Positions 24,635-36,260 of a stretch of 64,000 bases of DNA are shown piece after piece. Position 1 is the stretch's first letter. Each line of letters opens with the position of its first letter. Source of the stretch: Buxus sempervirens (taxonomy: Eukaryota; Streptophyta; Magnoliopsida; Buxales; Buxaceae); assembly GCA_947561395.2 (NCBI GenBank), contig OX387183.1:28508853-28572852 (forward strand), given 5' to 3'. Both the position numbers and the translations under genes were made by a program. A model generated the notes under the pieces. It worked only from the letters and a program-made list of their open reading frames with translations. It was not told the origin of the DNA and searched no databases.

Positions 24635-25092
24635 CAACAAATATAATAGGGAAGCACTTAATTTTGATTACTTGATCTGGTGTTTCCAATTATCATTATT
24701 CATTACCTTTTAGTACAAAAACAAAGGTCTATACTCTTGGAGTGTTGTCACCTTATATTTGGCTTAAATTGTGGCTCATTGAGATTAGATTCTTGAGAAT
24801 ATCTTGCATATAAAGATTGTTGTATAACAATAGACTAGTATCATGAAAAATAACTATAATATATATTGACACGCACGCAATATAACCCATACAATAATCA
24901 ATATAAATAAAAAGTTACATGAAGCAGCTGTGTGTACGTAAGGAGGTTAGGTTGACTATTGTTTATATTTGCTTGTGACTCATATGCCACCTAAGCATTG
25001 AATAAGTATAATTTTAGTAATTAATTAATTAGCTAAAACTTTACCAAGAAGTTCAGTTGAAAAAAAACCAATTTCGTTGTAATTGCTACCTG
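24635..25092. other. Intergenic or 3' flank of the FAR1-like gene
   Basis: No gene is seen. It may hold the 3' untranslated region or a last exon of the minus-strand FAR1-like gene, but none could be placed. Confidence 0.4.
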
Positions 25093-27715
25093 ATTGGAAA
25101 ATGTTGGTGGAACAACTTGGAATGGATAATATTGTTGAGGAGGAAGTACACTTGATTGGGGGCTATCTAAGATGAAAGGTATCTATAAAAAAGATTATAT
25201 ATTGATATATATATCAATATTTATGAGCCCTAAGTTTTTTAAAATAAATATATTTCAGCTAATTCCAATATTACCTGTGTTGAAAACATTGACGCATGAG
25301 TTGGAAATGGAGGATATGGATATAGAGGATGTGGATGTGGTTGCAAAGGACATGGATTTGAGGGACCTTTACTTCAATTTACAGGCTTCTTCTTTTCAAA
25401 AGGAAGTCTCTTCCTTTTTCTACCCTTGGTGCCCTTTTTAATTTTCAATCCTTGCACTCTTTCCAATCCAAGTTCATCTCTCACTGTTGCTTCTCGATCT
25501 TGACTTTGTTGTACACTTTTCCTAAAACCAGCTAATTTATGATTTGGGACATCCTCCTCATTATGGTCTTGTAAATCTTCAACATCACCTGAAAGAGACA
25601 CAATATCTTCGTCACAAATACTTTGTACACATTCAACTGCATTTTCATTTGCATGCACATTAGGTGACCCAAACTGATTTCTTATTGGAGCTTCATTTCT
25701 CAATATATTCTCCACCTCATGCATCAACTTACCAATATGATTTGTAGCATATTTATGCGATTTCTTAGACTTAGCTGCCATTATTGCAAGTCTGACTGTA
25801 TCATGACAAAGTTCCTTGTAACGATTCACTACTTCTAGCTTAGGGTTGGGGTCAACTGTACGTCCATGACTATCAACAATATTTGTAGCCCTTGCCTTCT
25901 TGGTCCATCGATGTAAGATGTAACGATGTGGTATAACTTTTATATTGAAAAAATAAGAACTTTCACCGCATGCCTACATAGAATCCCAACAAACTCAAAC
26001 TTTCTACAACTGCAACAAATTGTTTCATCTGACATGTTAAATGTCACTGTATGCTCACGAGGATTTTCACAGCCATTGAATTTATATTGAACAATGCTTC
26101 TTGTTTGAAATATATGATTGATAACAACATTCAAAAATTGGCTATATTCCTCTTGAAACATTTCAAAAACGACAGGGGTATACACACTCATTGCTTCTTT
26201 CAACATTTTGGTAGGTACACTCAATTGTGGTGTACGTTGACTCACGTTAAAACTTCCCTCTTTTTCTTTGTAACGCTGATCATCTAACACCCGCTCAAAA
26301 TGTTGAAAAAACCTTTGTAGATTGTTTACGTTACTCACATATCTTTTCAAAGAAACATTAAAGGTTTCACTCCTTTGTGTCTTCTTCATATCAGCACAAA
26401 ATGTACCCCTTCTATATACCAAAGCCCACTTTTCCCTGTCACTAAACGACCTTTGCAACCATGTATTATTTTGGAGGCTATATTTCTGTAACATGTCATC
26501 CCAAGCCTTCAAAAACTCTTCTTCCTCTTCATAATCATATATACCAATATTAAAGTCCCGTGCAAAGGATTTTGACCCAGAAAATACATTGGCCAAATGC
26601 TTAACCGCATTTTGATGGATATGCCAAACACATAAGTGATGGGATGTTTCTAGCTTTGGAAAGACAAGCTCAATTGCACCTTTCAAGGTAGCATCTTGGT
26701 TTGTCAAAATCGTCTTGGGCTTTTTTCCAGACATTGCCTATAGAAAGGTTTCAAACAACCACTTAAAGGATTCCATTGTTTCATCATATAGCAATGTAGC
26801 ACCAAAGACCACACTTTCCTTATGGGAGTTGAGACCAATGAATGGTGCAAATGGTCGATTACACTTATTGGTCTTGAAGGTAGTTTCAAAGCATACTACG
26901 TCTCCAAAATGACCATAGTCCAATATCATTTGTGGGTTTGCCCAAAAAATATTAGTTATTCTATTCTCCACATCAAGTTGCATTGCATAAAAGAAGGAGA
27001 AATTATGTACTTGCTTTTCCTTAAAATATTGTAACAAATAATCTGCATTCCCTCTATTGATCTCTTTCATTCTTCTGGAGCGTAAAAAATTCTTCTGATC
27101 CATATGCAGATATCCAAGATTTTCTCGACCTCCAGCTTATCTTCCCATTAAACCATGAGCCAACTTTGGTCTTACCCCAGACCTATCAGCATCAATGATT
27201 TCTAGCCCATGTATCTGACTAATCTTTCTTTGTGATTGTGACATATGGGCTCGGCTGGGGGTTACGACCTCATGATTGTGTTTCGCTTCAAATTGTGATA
27301 TCCGATATTTGCCACTTGGTTGAATGCAAATATTCATTCTTGCCTGACAACCCGTTCTCGTTTCATCTCGAGGTTTTTTTACCAAATCATCCCGCTTGTC
27401 TTTTGGTCTAAACCCTTCTTTGTTACAACAAAATTTTCTAGACCGTACAACCCCGATGCTATTCCTATTAACATAATCCTTACGAACACTAAATCCAATT
27501 CTTCTAGCATAGACATTATAGAAATTATACGCGTGTTCCTCAGTCTCGAACTCCAACCCAAGTCTTGGAACTCCATCATCATTCTCAGCTCGATCCTTAA
27601 TTGGAGTACTATGACATCCTTCAGGCTTATAAAAATCTAGCTTTCTAGATGTTGGAATTCTATCCTCTATGTCTCTTTCAAGATTATCCAATGCTCCATG
27701 CTCTTGATCATCCAT
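25093..27715 (-). pseudogene. FAR1-RELATED SEQUENCE (FRS) gene, decayed
   Basis: FRS proteins are transcription factors domesticated from MULE transposases. The minus strand starts at MDDQEHGALD (27715). Residues about 63-151 form the FAR1 DNA-binding domain, with Cys97, Cys123, His146 and His148 as likely zinc ligands. The MULE domain follows (GDVVCFETTFKTNK, KTILTNQDA), with the usual transposase Asp replaced by Glu in CFETT. Then comes the SWIM finger (CCSC..C.H in ICCSCRKFEF...LCRH). The frame is broken by TAA at 27137-27139, TAG at 26738-26740 and TGA at 25374-25376. There is also a one-base shift in a T run near 25945. After the TGA a Pro/His-rich tail runs to a donor (CACAG|GTAATA, near 25273). 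A small exon (about 25093-25160, LPPQQYYPFQVVPP) follows. Conserved sequence on both sides of each break shows a once-complete gene. Confidence 0.85.
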
Positions 27716-27864
27716 TGACCTTCAATAAAAAGTCAAAGATTAATGAACAAGATTATGTAAGAATCCATATGTTTCTTTAGAAAAGAAATTGGCACTTGAG
27801 TTTTCCTAATCGGTTCAGTTTGGCCTTAAAACCAAAACTGAACCTAAACCAAATTGGAATTATT

Positions 27865-28316
27865 TAGTATAAACCGAAACCGAACCAATACCTAAGCTAT
27901 AAGTTTAGGAATTTGCTTATTTCTACTCAACCCCTCAAAGTCTTTCAACACCAATGTCCAATCATTAAGATCTTACTTCCAAATTGTTCCACAACATTCA
28001 CAAATCGGTAATATGTAGTATAAACCAAAACCGAACCAAAACCTAAACTATAAGTTTAGGACCTTGCTTATTTTTACTCAACCCCTCAAAGTCTTTCAAT
28101 ACCAATGTCCAATCATTAAGATCTTGCTTCCAAATTGTTCCACAACATTTACAAATCAGTAATATGTAGTATAAACCGAAACCGAACCAAAACCCAAACC
28201 GTAAACTATAAGTTTAGGACCCTACTTATTTCTGCTCAACCCCTCAAAGTCTTTCAATACCAATGTCCAATCATTAAGATCTTGCTTCCAAATTGTTCCA
28301 CAACATTCTAGTAAAC
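27865..28316. repeat. Three tandem copies of a 151-bp repeat upstream of the FRS gene
   Basis: Copies start at 27865, 28016 and 28167 with TAGTATAAACC. They share CTATAAGTTTAGGA, CAACCCCTCAAAGTCTTTCA and CCAATGTCCAATCATTAAGA. The array begins about 150 bp upstream of the FRS start codon. Confidence 0.92.
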
Positions 28317-28578
28317 ACTCTAACACACAGTATTATTGTATTTGATTGGTGATGCTAAAATAAAGAAAATGAAACCTGAAAATCATTTCAGAATATTTTT
28401 AGAGCATGGCATGTGTATGGTTTGGTATGTCACTTTAAACAGGTGCTATGTGAATGATGTACCAAAATCTATCATCAAAGATCAATATATGTACACTACA
28501 GATATGCTATTTATTTAGACAACATTCCAGTAAACATCCTAACAAACAATATTACTGTATTTTATTGGTGATGCTAAA
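28300..28578. repeat. Direct duplication of about 60 bp flanking a unique spacer
   Basis: The phrase ACAACATTC.AGTAAACA ... TTATTGGTGATGCTAAA occurs at about 28302-28362 and again at 28518-28578. The second copy is the insertion site of the next LTR. Confidence 0.8.
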
Positions 28579-30246
28579 TGTGCGCACCCCATTTCGGGCC
28601 GCACGCGAGATGCATGCGAAATGATGCTCGCCTTAGGGTTGTTTTAGAGTCGTCACTGCCTGAGAGGTGCAGGCAGACACAAAAGGGGGCACCTATTCGG
28701 GCCTAATTATTCTGGTCTGTAGCTTTATTAGAGATCTGAGCAAGTTCTCGGTTATGTCTAGGGAAGTCCGAAGACACCCTAGCCTGCCCCGTCAATTGAC
28801 AGGTCCCATGGGTCTCCTTGGTTTTGAGTCAACTTAATTCTCACCCAATTCCTAAGCCAGCATGCACACTTATTTAGTCTGAGTGGAGACCATTGAAGGT
28901 GTGGGTCCCCTTTTTATTTGATTTTATCTTTTTATCAATTAGTAAACTGGGTCTAGTATGGGCCCTGTTGGAAGGCCCAATGGAATCCGAGTTAGGCTTA
29001 AGTCAAGCCCAAGGCCCAATTCGGGTTATTGGGTAACCCTTACTGGATTTTGGCTGTTTGGTTTAAGAGGTTATTGGATATTCACATAATTAGTGAGTTT
29101 GAGTTTTTTAGGGCCCAATGGGCTTGGATTTGGCTCATGAGCAATTTAATCATATGGCCTTGGGCCATTTATCAAAATGGGCCTTGGTTGGGCCGGACGG
29201 GATGTGGGCCATGTTGGAGGGCCCACGAAATCTTGGTGGGCCCATTAGGCCCACAGTCTCAAAATGGGCTTAGAAAAGTCCAAAAAGCCCAATGGATCGG
29301 GTTAAGCCTATTTGGGTCGGATTGAGTCCAACCGGGTCATAAAAAATTACTTTTTTAAGCTATTTGTTGACGTGCCCATATTTATTATGCGGGCGGGCTT
29401 AGCCCGTAAACGTAATACGGTTCAGGCCTGCCCGTATAGTAAATACGGGCATGCCTGGACCGTACTTCAAATACGGTTTTCGTTCGAATTTCCAAAAAAC
29501 GCCATGATAGCCTCGGGATCCGAGTCGCCGACTCCTTTTTGCCTTCCGCTGATTTCGGTTGGTGATTTTAGCACATTTGCTGCCGTCTATGTACTTGATT
29601 CACGCCTTCCTTTCTTGGTATTTCAATTCTTTAACGTCTACTACATACGGGGATTTAATCAAGAATGGAGAGAGGGAGGAGAATTAAGGATACAAAAGAT
29701 TCTTCAAGGAGGACAATCCCCTCCCAAAACATGATGATCAGATGAGCAGAAAGAGTTAGAGCAGAAAAAGAGGTAAAATACAAGAGAAAAATCTTGCTTT
29801 TAGTGATTTAATTCTGATATATTTCAAATATAAAATCAATAAACAGCTCACCTTGCTATTACTACCTTGTTTTGAGGAGTGGAGGTTCTCCGAATGATTT
29901 TGGCAACCCTTCCGCACTCCTTTTGATTCTCCGAAATGGGTTTGAAAGGGGGTTCCCTTGCTTTAGGTCGAGAGAGATAAGAGATGGGGACAGCGGGTGG
30001 ATTTTGGCAGCGCTTCCGCACACCTGTTGATTTCTCGAAATGGGTTTGAAAGGGGCCCACTAGCTTCTTATGTTGAAAGAGATGGAAAGGATGGGCTTTG
30101 GCAAGGCTTAAGGGCAAAATGGGAATAAAATGAGGTCTGAAAATGATAGGAGGGTTTTGGGCAGAGTTTGGACATGGCAAAACTCAAGGAAGGAGAGGGG
30201 GAGAAACTTGGGGGGCTGGCTTCCACAAATGGGGTGGCTGGCCCCC

Positions 30247-30255
30247 TATTTATAG
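30247..30255 (+). promoter_or_regulatory. TATA box of the 28579 LTR
   Basis: CCCTATTTATAGGC, directly followed by the hairpin array at 30265-30465. Confidence 0.6.
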
Positions 30256-30264
30256 GCTTTTTTT

Positions 30265-30465
30265 TCGTGCCTGTATTTGAAGTGCGGGCATGCCTTGCTC
30301 GTACTTCAAATGCGGGCGAAAAACGCACATTTTCAAATCTCGCTGAATCGGTCGTACGGGATGCGTGTCTTGCCGTACAGCGACGCATGTCCCTTCCAGA
30401 AGGTGTACCCGTATTTGAAATGCGGGCAGGGCATGCCCACATTTCAAATACGGGCGAGCACGTTT
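30265..30465. repeat. Hairpin array after the TATA box of the 28579 LTR
   Basis: Inverted motifs TATTTGAAGTGCGGGCATGC, CGTACTTCAAATGCGGGC and CCGTATTTGAAATGCGGGCA with its complement (ACATTTCAAATACGGGC). Similar motifs occur upstream at 29385-29480. Confidence 0.7.
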
Positions 30466-31019
30466 TTAAAATGTTTGGATTTCAAACCATTATTCAATTT
30501 GATTTTTGGTAAGATTTTGATCCGATTTTTTATATTATTTTATTATAAAACGAGATTCCTTTATTTTAAAATATTATGAAAATATTTAATATATTAACAA
30601 ACACATTTATTTTATTGGTTTTTTGCTGCCTTTTTGCCACATGGGCAGCTTTTCTGAAACTTCAATTGCCCGTAACTTCTTCGTCCGGTGTCCGATTTCA
30701 GCAAACTTGGTGTCATTGGAATCAGCTCGGAACCACCTATCCACTGGGATCAATTTGGGTAGTCGAATTGGGGTCGAGCAAAAAGTTAACTTTTCGCTCC
30801 CCAAAAGTTTGACCGGCTCCTAACTTCCTCATCCGGACTCCGATTCCAGCAAACTCAATTGCGTTGGACCATATCGAAATGCTCTTTTCAATTAGAGGAA
30901 GTTTGATGGCCAATTCTCTTTGGATCAAAAAGTCAAATTTCAGCCCCCTCAGGGTTTGACTTTTTAATTGAAATTTTCATTTTCTTCATTTTTTGGGGTG
31001 TAAAAATCAGGTGCTAACA

Positions 31020-32650
31020 GCTGCCCCTATTTGCCGGAGTCACCTTGGGGATGAATGGCAAAGAAGAAAAATAACCTTATTTTTGCACCTTGCATTTCGG
31101 TTGACATGATCAACGAGCTTAAGTCCTCTTGATTTTCAAAGCAGCGGAAACATGAAATGGTTTCCACTAAGTTTTTTGGAGCTTGCTCACCCACACTTCG
31201 CGGGCTTCTTGGAGCAACTCCTGATTGGTTTCCACTCGGATCTCGAAGCTTGCTCACCCACACTTCGCGGGTTTCTTGGAGCAATTTCTTAATTTTAATT
31301 TAGATTAAGAAGAGATGGATTGAGAATTGGACTTAAGCTTGCCGACTTGTTTCGACTTTAATGCAAGACACTTAACAATGTTCTCTTTTCCTCTTGTTTG
31401 TTCCATTAAAGTTTTTAGGCGATTTCCAGTTTGTGGCTTTCTTTTATCCCTTTGCAAACTTTGGATTTTAAGTTTTTTTTTTAGGCTAGATGAGGGTTGA
31501 TGATGGTTCAGGAAGGAAGGAGTAGGGAGGAGGCTCTTCTGCTGCTGTCCGTCATCCGGAGGACCTCGCACACCTGACCTATTCTATTTACAAAAGTGGT
31601 AAATCAAAAATTACAAAAGGGCCAATTTGCCCAGAACTTCTTTATTCTGCTTTCTTTTTCAAGTCTTGAGAACTTCACCGCTCTTTCTTCACGGCATGGC
31701 CTTCTAAGCTTGGGGAAGAGCTCCTCTGGTAGCTCCTCTCGTGATAAGGTAGAGGTTTCCTGGTTTGGAATGACTCCACTGGGGATTGGTGGGAGCCTCT
31801 ACCATCTTTTTCTTTTTGCGCATTTTGCTTCTTTCACTTTGGTTAGGAGCTTCTGCTGAGTATGGGCACTCCGTGGGGATTAAAGGAACTTTGCTGGGGA
31901 ATAGGATCCGCTGGGGATGAGGGATCCTTTTGCATTTCCTTTGCCTTGGCTTTCTACTTAGCCTTTTTCCTGCTTGTTCTTTCTGGCTTCAAGGCATTTC
32001 TTGATGGCCTGTAAAGATCTCACAAAAGGATGAGGTATCTGAAATCAAGAAGATAAGCAACAAAATAGGTTTTTTTTTTTTTTTTGCCAGTGATCTTAAA
32101 AGAAAAGGCAAGACCAGCAATCACGGTGATTTGTCTGGTTAGCTCGAAGTGTTTTGGGACAGTGTGCTTCTTGACACATATCCCCATGAAATTCTTGACT
32201 TGTGCCAGCAAGGGTTTAAAAGCTGAGGGGTATTTCAAGGGATGTTCCTCTTTCCCTGGTTTCGGTTTCTCTCATTTTCTCCTTCTTGAGGAAAGTTTCA
32301 GGATTTGGCAATTGAGGGTTCCTCCCTGGGTTAGTGTCTATTCCAGCTTGAGGGTCTTTGGCCGACCTTTTCACATCATGTCCACAGATCAGAGAGGTCT
32401 TTAAAAATGGGGACGAAACGTCGGCTTGGTTTTAGGTCTGAGAAATGAAAGATTATAAGGCTCAAGTTCTTATCATTCACAGGTTTTATTTTGTGTCTTG
32501 CCGAAGCTCGTTCTTCCTCTTTAGATTCCTTCTTCACAAATCTGGACAAATCTGATCGTCACTTCTTCTGTAATCAGAAAGGACTTTCTAATGGGACGAA
32601 ATGAAGGCCATGGTTTTGGTTTATGAAAGAAAAGGAATGCGGCTCAAACT
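31020..32650 (+). mobile_element. Fragment of internal region next to the 28579 LTR
   Basis: This follows the LTR end directly (GCTGCCCCTATTTGCCGGAG). It has an internal direct repeat of about 40 bp (GAGCTTGCTCACCCACACTT, 31182 and 31251). No gag, protease or reverse transcriptase can be read and no second LTR was found, so the element is incomplete. The right boundary is approximate. Confidence 0.4.
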
Positions 32651-33694
32651 TGCACGCCAAGCGTATAATTGGATGCATCATCCTTTTACATATAGGAGCT
32701 ATGGATTCTCATTTTTACCTCTTGTGCATGGACACTCCTAAATAAATTTCATACCTACATTGGACAAATGAACAACTTTGATACCACAAAAAAATTTCGT
32801 AATTTACTTTTTGGTAAATTTTTTTTTATCAGTAATGGGAATGATATATATAAAACATGAAATAATACAAGAGTACCAAAAATTACTTTTTGGTAATTTT
32901 TACATCAGAAATTAACATTTATGATTGGTTTTTCTTATAAATAGTTTTGTGTGGAGATAAAATTGTGGAACTCATTAATCCTTTATATGTATATTAAGCA
33001 ATTTACAAGAGGTGAATCCCAATGCCTCAAATTCTCCAAATATAACACTATATGTATGCAGGATTTCTTTTCCTGTTTTTCCTTTTGGTCAGAGGAGTGG
33101 CTGAGCGTTATGGATCAAATGGAGTAATCATTTATGTGATTTCAGGCCCTTCAGGACTGAAAGGTCTAAATAGAGCCATAAATCCAGTTCTACTTTCCTG
33201 TTTGAATGATGTTAGAGATTAATTATTTTCAATTTCATCATAGAAAATGGATTCTATAAATGATACAAAGGCATGTTAGATGTCTATGCAATTTGTGAGA
33301 AGAAAAGTAGTGACTCCATTGTGATGAGCAGGATCTTCGAACTAAGCTAGGTGCTTCTAGTTAGATTTTTGGAGGATGCCATTTTGCTGGTAGTGTTCCT
33401 TCTCGCCTTTCTTCTGTCTCCTTGTCCTCTAGGTTAATTAATCATGAATTACAATTATATCAAATAATTCTTTTGAACTTACCCATAAGATGGTATTAGT
33501 ATTTCATGATCAATTTTGTCTGACTTTCCTTGGTTATTGATGTTTATCTTTCATTTGTTGTCTGTTTTATTTTTCTTACTATCTTTTTCCAGGGTAATCC
33601 CAGTCCGGTACAAAATGCTTGCGGATTATAAAAGTAAATTTTTTCTTAAGAAATGTACCTGCTTAAACGTTTAAGCTCGTTCACGTCATTGAAG
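32651..33694. other. Intergenic DNA, no gene seen
   Basis: AT-rich. A short stretch near 33080-33190 translates without stops (RGVAERYGSNGVIIYVISG) but I could not assign it to a family. A palindromic ACTTTTTGGTAA motif recurs at 32809 and 32885. Confidence 0.4.
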
Positions 33695-33910
33695 ATGAAA
33701 CATATTAGATACTCCATTTTGCCCAACTCGTTCACGCCATTGACAAAGAAAAGAATACATGATAGATGAAAAACCTTCAGCTGCTTCAGATTTGCCTTCT
33801 CTATCTGCAACAAAACATATATAGTAAGATGAAATCTATAAAACGAATGCTCTTTACAATAGCCAGAGTTCAACAAGTGGAAATGGAAGAAGAAAACATC
33901 TTGCCTATGT

Positions 33911-33958
<48 letters not shown>

Positions 33959-34385
33959 GGGAAGAGGGAGGGGTAGCCGTACATCCAACTCAACATTCTC
34001 CAACGTTGGCCACGAATGTCTCTGGTGACACTCAAATCGAAGCCATGGTTATGGAGAGAGAAAAAGAGGAGGAAGAAGGGAGAATGATGGGCTTTGGAAG
34101 AGAAGGGTTCTGCAAGGGAAGGAAGGAGGAGCACGTCAAACCAGTATGTGGGTGCGACAGTTGAGGTGCAGCCTTCGATTGCCACATCGTAATAAAAAAT
34201 TAATTTCCTTTTTCGAGAAACACATAACGTTAATTTCCTTTAACGCTGTTGCATTTCTGCTTTTCATCTTGATGTGGCGGTGATAGTACGAATAAGCTGA
34301 GGTGGCATCGCATGAGTGGTTACGGGTTGAGGCGCCTTCCAAGTTCGACCTTAGGGGATCCAAGTCCTTTATATAAGGTTATTAT
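33695..34385 (-). repeat. Inverted duplication, arm 2 (uninterrupted)
   Basis: This is the reverse complement of 5720-6356 joined to 13097-13170. It keeps the empty target site CATCTATCATGTATTC for the 6357 solo LTR. A plus-strand frame at 33829-34164 passes through the GA run and encodes an Arg-Glu repeat; no known protein family is apparent. Confidence 0.8.
33916..33956. repeat. (GA)n microsatellite
   Basis: Uninterrupted GA run of about 41 bp. The counterpart in arm 1 is the CT run at 6139-6201. Confidence 0.95.
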
Positions 34386-35322
34386 ATGTTTGTAACCTCA
34401 CTTGGCACGTGTAGGACACCTCTTAGTATATAATTTAAGCCCTTTGTGTGTATATATATACACGTGCCCCACCCAAACTAAATAAGAGGAGTAGGGCTCG
34501 TGCCTCATCTTTCATTTTTCCTTCGCTTTCCAAATCCAGCTCCTAGCAGAATGAAGCACCGTCGGAGAAGCTCTTCCGCCGCCGATTGTTTTTGTCTGGA
34601 GAAGACAGTAAAGGTACGCCTTTGGCACATGCCATCACTTCCATCAACCACTGGAGTTGAGGTTATATCATATTCGAAACTGCTGAGTCAGGTAAGTTAT
34701 AACTCTAATTTGGGAAAATCTCTCTGAAAACAACAACTAGATGTTTTAAAAAGTTGTTTACATTAATAAATAAGATAATGTGATTGGTTTAATGAGAGAT
34801 TGCATTGTATGGTCCCCTACTAGCTGAGATTGTTTTCCTCAGATAATCGAATGAGTTTGTGTTTTGAGTTAGTAGTGGAGAATGCTGGTTGAGCTTGTTT
34901 GGAGATAGATGTAAATATGTGTTTGGTGTATCTGGATACAAAGACAACCATTTTCTTGCCACCTGGCAAAAGGGTATTGTGCTGAACCTTGGCATGTGAC
35001 AAAGTTGTGTAACTTCACTAAGTGCCACATTGTAAAACTTGCTGCATAAACCTTTCCAATTGGGTTAGGTAAAAGGTTGTGTGCAACCTCACTCCCCTGT
35101 GAGCTGTAACCTGAACTGTGACCTTTTTAAGCTTAATCTTAACAGGGTTGGACCACTTTGTTCCATCACCCCATTAAACTTGCTTAGTTTGATCTTCTTT
35201 ATCTTCTTCCCTTTTGTTATTGTGTTAACAAATTGGGTCACATTGCATGGGTTGTTTTTTTTTTTCCTTTATTTTCCACTTTAAAGTTTTTTATATTTTT
35301 CAGGCGAAATCTATATTGAACC
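34386..35322. other. Non-coding DNA with one possible first exon
   Basis: At 34440-34480 there is a TATATATATA run, then CACGTGCCCC. At 34551 an ATG opens MKHRRRSSSAADCFCLEKT, followed by GT donor-like sites at about 34614 and 34692 (CAG|GTAAGT). This has the layout of a plant first exon, but no family is recognised and no downstream exon can be joined with confidence. Confidence 0.3.
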
Positions 35323-36260
35323 AATGTTTACATTGGTGATACACTATTCTGGTGGGGTTAAGCATATTGATTATGTTGAACCAATGTTTACAATAGGAAT
35401 ATTTATATATTCCTATTGATTATGAGCATATTGACACTATTCCTATCACTTACTAGGGTTAAACCAGGTAATGCTTTTACCATTAAATACAAGCTACTTG
35501 GAACCCAAGAATTTGTTATCCTCGATGGTGATAAAGCATTAATGCAAATGTTTGAGATACACTAAGGTGTATCTCAAATACATTGGTGTTGTTTGAAGAA
35601 ACCGTATCTCAAGTGTCGTAATTGACACAAGAGAAAGCATCAACATCACATGGGTTATTTGGTGCACAAGATGAGCAAGGAGAAGGGTATGATGATGAAG
35701 CTGTGATGAAAGATGAAGTCAGGATCAGTGATGACGAAGAATAGAATATGGATGAAGATCAGGAAGATAATGAAGAAAACATAGATGAAATAGATGATGA
35801 AAATGAAAGTGATGCTTCACATGAGGAGCTTGATGGTCATGAATTATCTGGTTATGAGTTTGATCCTGAATATCATAGTTTATGTGAATCTGATGATGAT
35901 TATGGTCTGTATCAGGATGTGGGTTTAGAATTTGATATGGAACATGGCTTGGAGAGACCGAAACTTGAGAAGGGTATGGTGTTCCCTAATATACATGATT
36001 TTGGAGACGCCTTGAAAGAATTTACAGTTAGTGAAGGGTTTGACATCAAGAGAATCAAGAATGAGAGAACACGGATAATTGTGGTTGTGCTGCAGAAGGT
36101 TGCAATTGGAGACTACATGCATTTCTTAGATTAGATGAACTCACATATATGATAAAGACACTTCAGCCCGTGCATACTTGTACGCGGGTACATAGGAATA
36201 GCCAAACTACATCCCAATAGATGAGGATGTTGTGGCATTTTTTTAATGTGAAGTTCTTGC
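35323..36260 (+). mobile_element. MULE (MuDR-type) transposase N-terminal relic
   Basis: The first part encodes MFTLVIHYSGGVKHIDYVEP, then VKPGNAFTIKYKLLG..QEFV..DGDKALMQMFEIH, matching the N-terminal region of plant MULE transposases. After an acidic linker (DEDQEDNEENIDEIDDENES from 35751), the MuDR domain is recognisable near 35970-36070 as FGDALKEFTVSEGFDIKRIK and NERTRI. The frame then shifts, and the next block (MIKTLQPVH, HRNSQTTSQ) lies in another frame at about 36130-36220. The DDE catalytic core and zinc finger are missing, so the copy is truncated as well as broken. It is on the plus strand, 1.7 kb upstream of the NOP2-like gene. Confidence 0.75.

Larger units (their letters stand above)
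28579..31019 (+). mobile_element. LTR, Ty3/Gypsy-type (Tat/Ogre-like by inference)
   Basis: It begins TGTGCGCACCCC and ends GTGCTAACA. Length 2441 bp. Unlike the others in this window it is not followed by a copy of the target sequence (CTAAA), so it is the 5' LTR of a broken element and not a solo LTR. The start module (GTCGTCACTGCCTGAGAGG, GCAGGCAGACAC) and end match the LTRs at 451 and 8709. A TATA box lies at 30247. Hairpin motifs (ATTTGAAATGCGGGC and its complement) lie at 29385-29480 and 30265-30465. The repeated 65-bp module lies at 30660-30730 and 30820-30890. Confidence 0.8.

Noticed and set aside
33080-33190. Stop-free stretch RGVAERYGSNGVIIYVISG as an exon
   Set aside because: No family could be assigned and no neighbouring exons were found. 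The length is compatible with chance.
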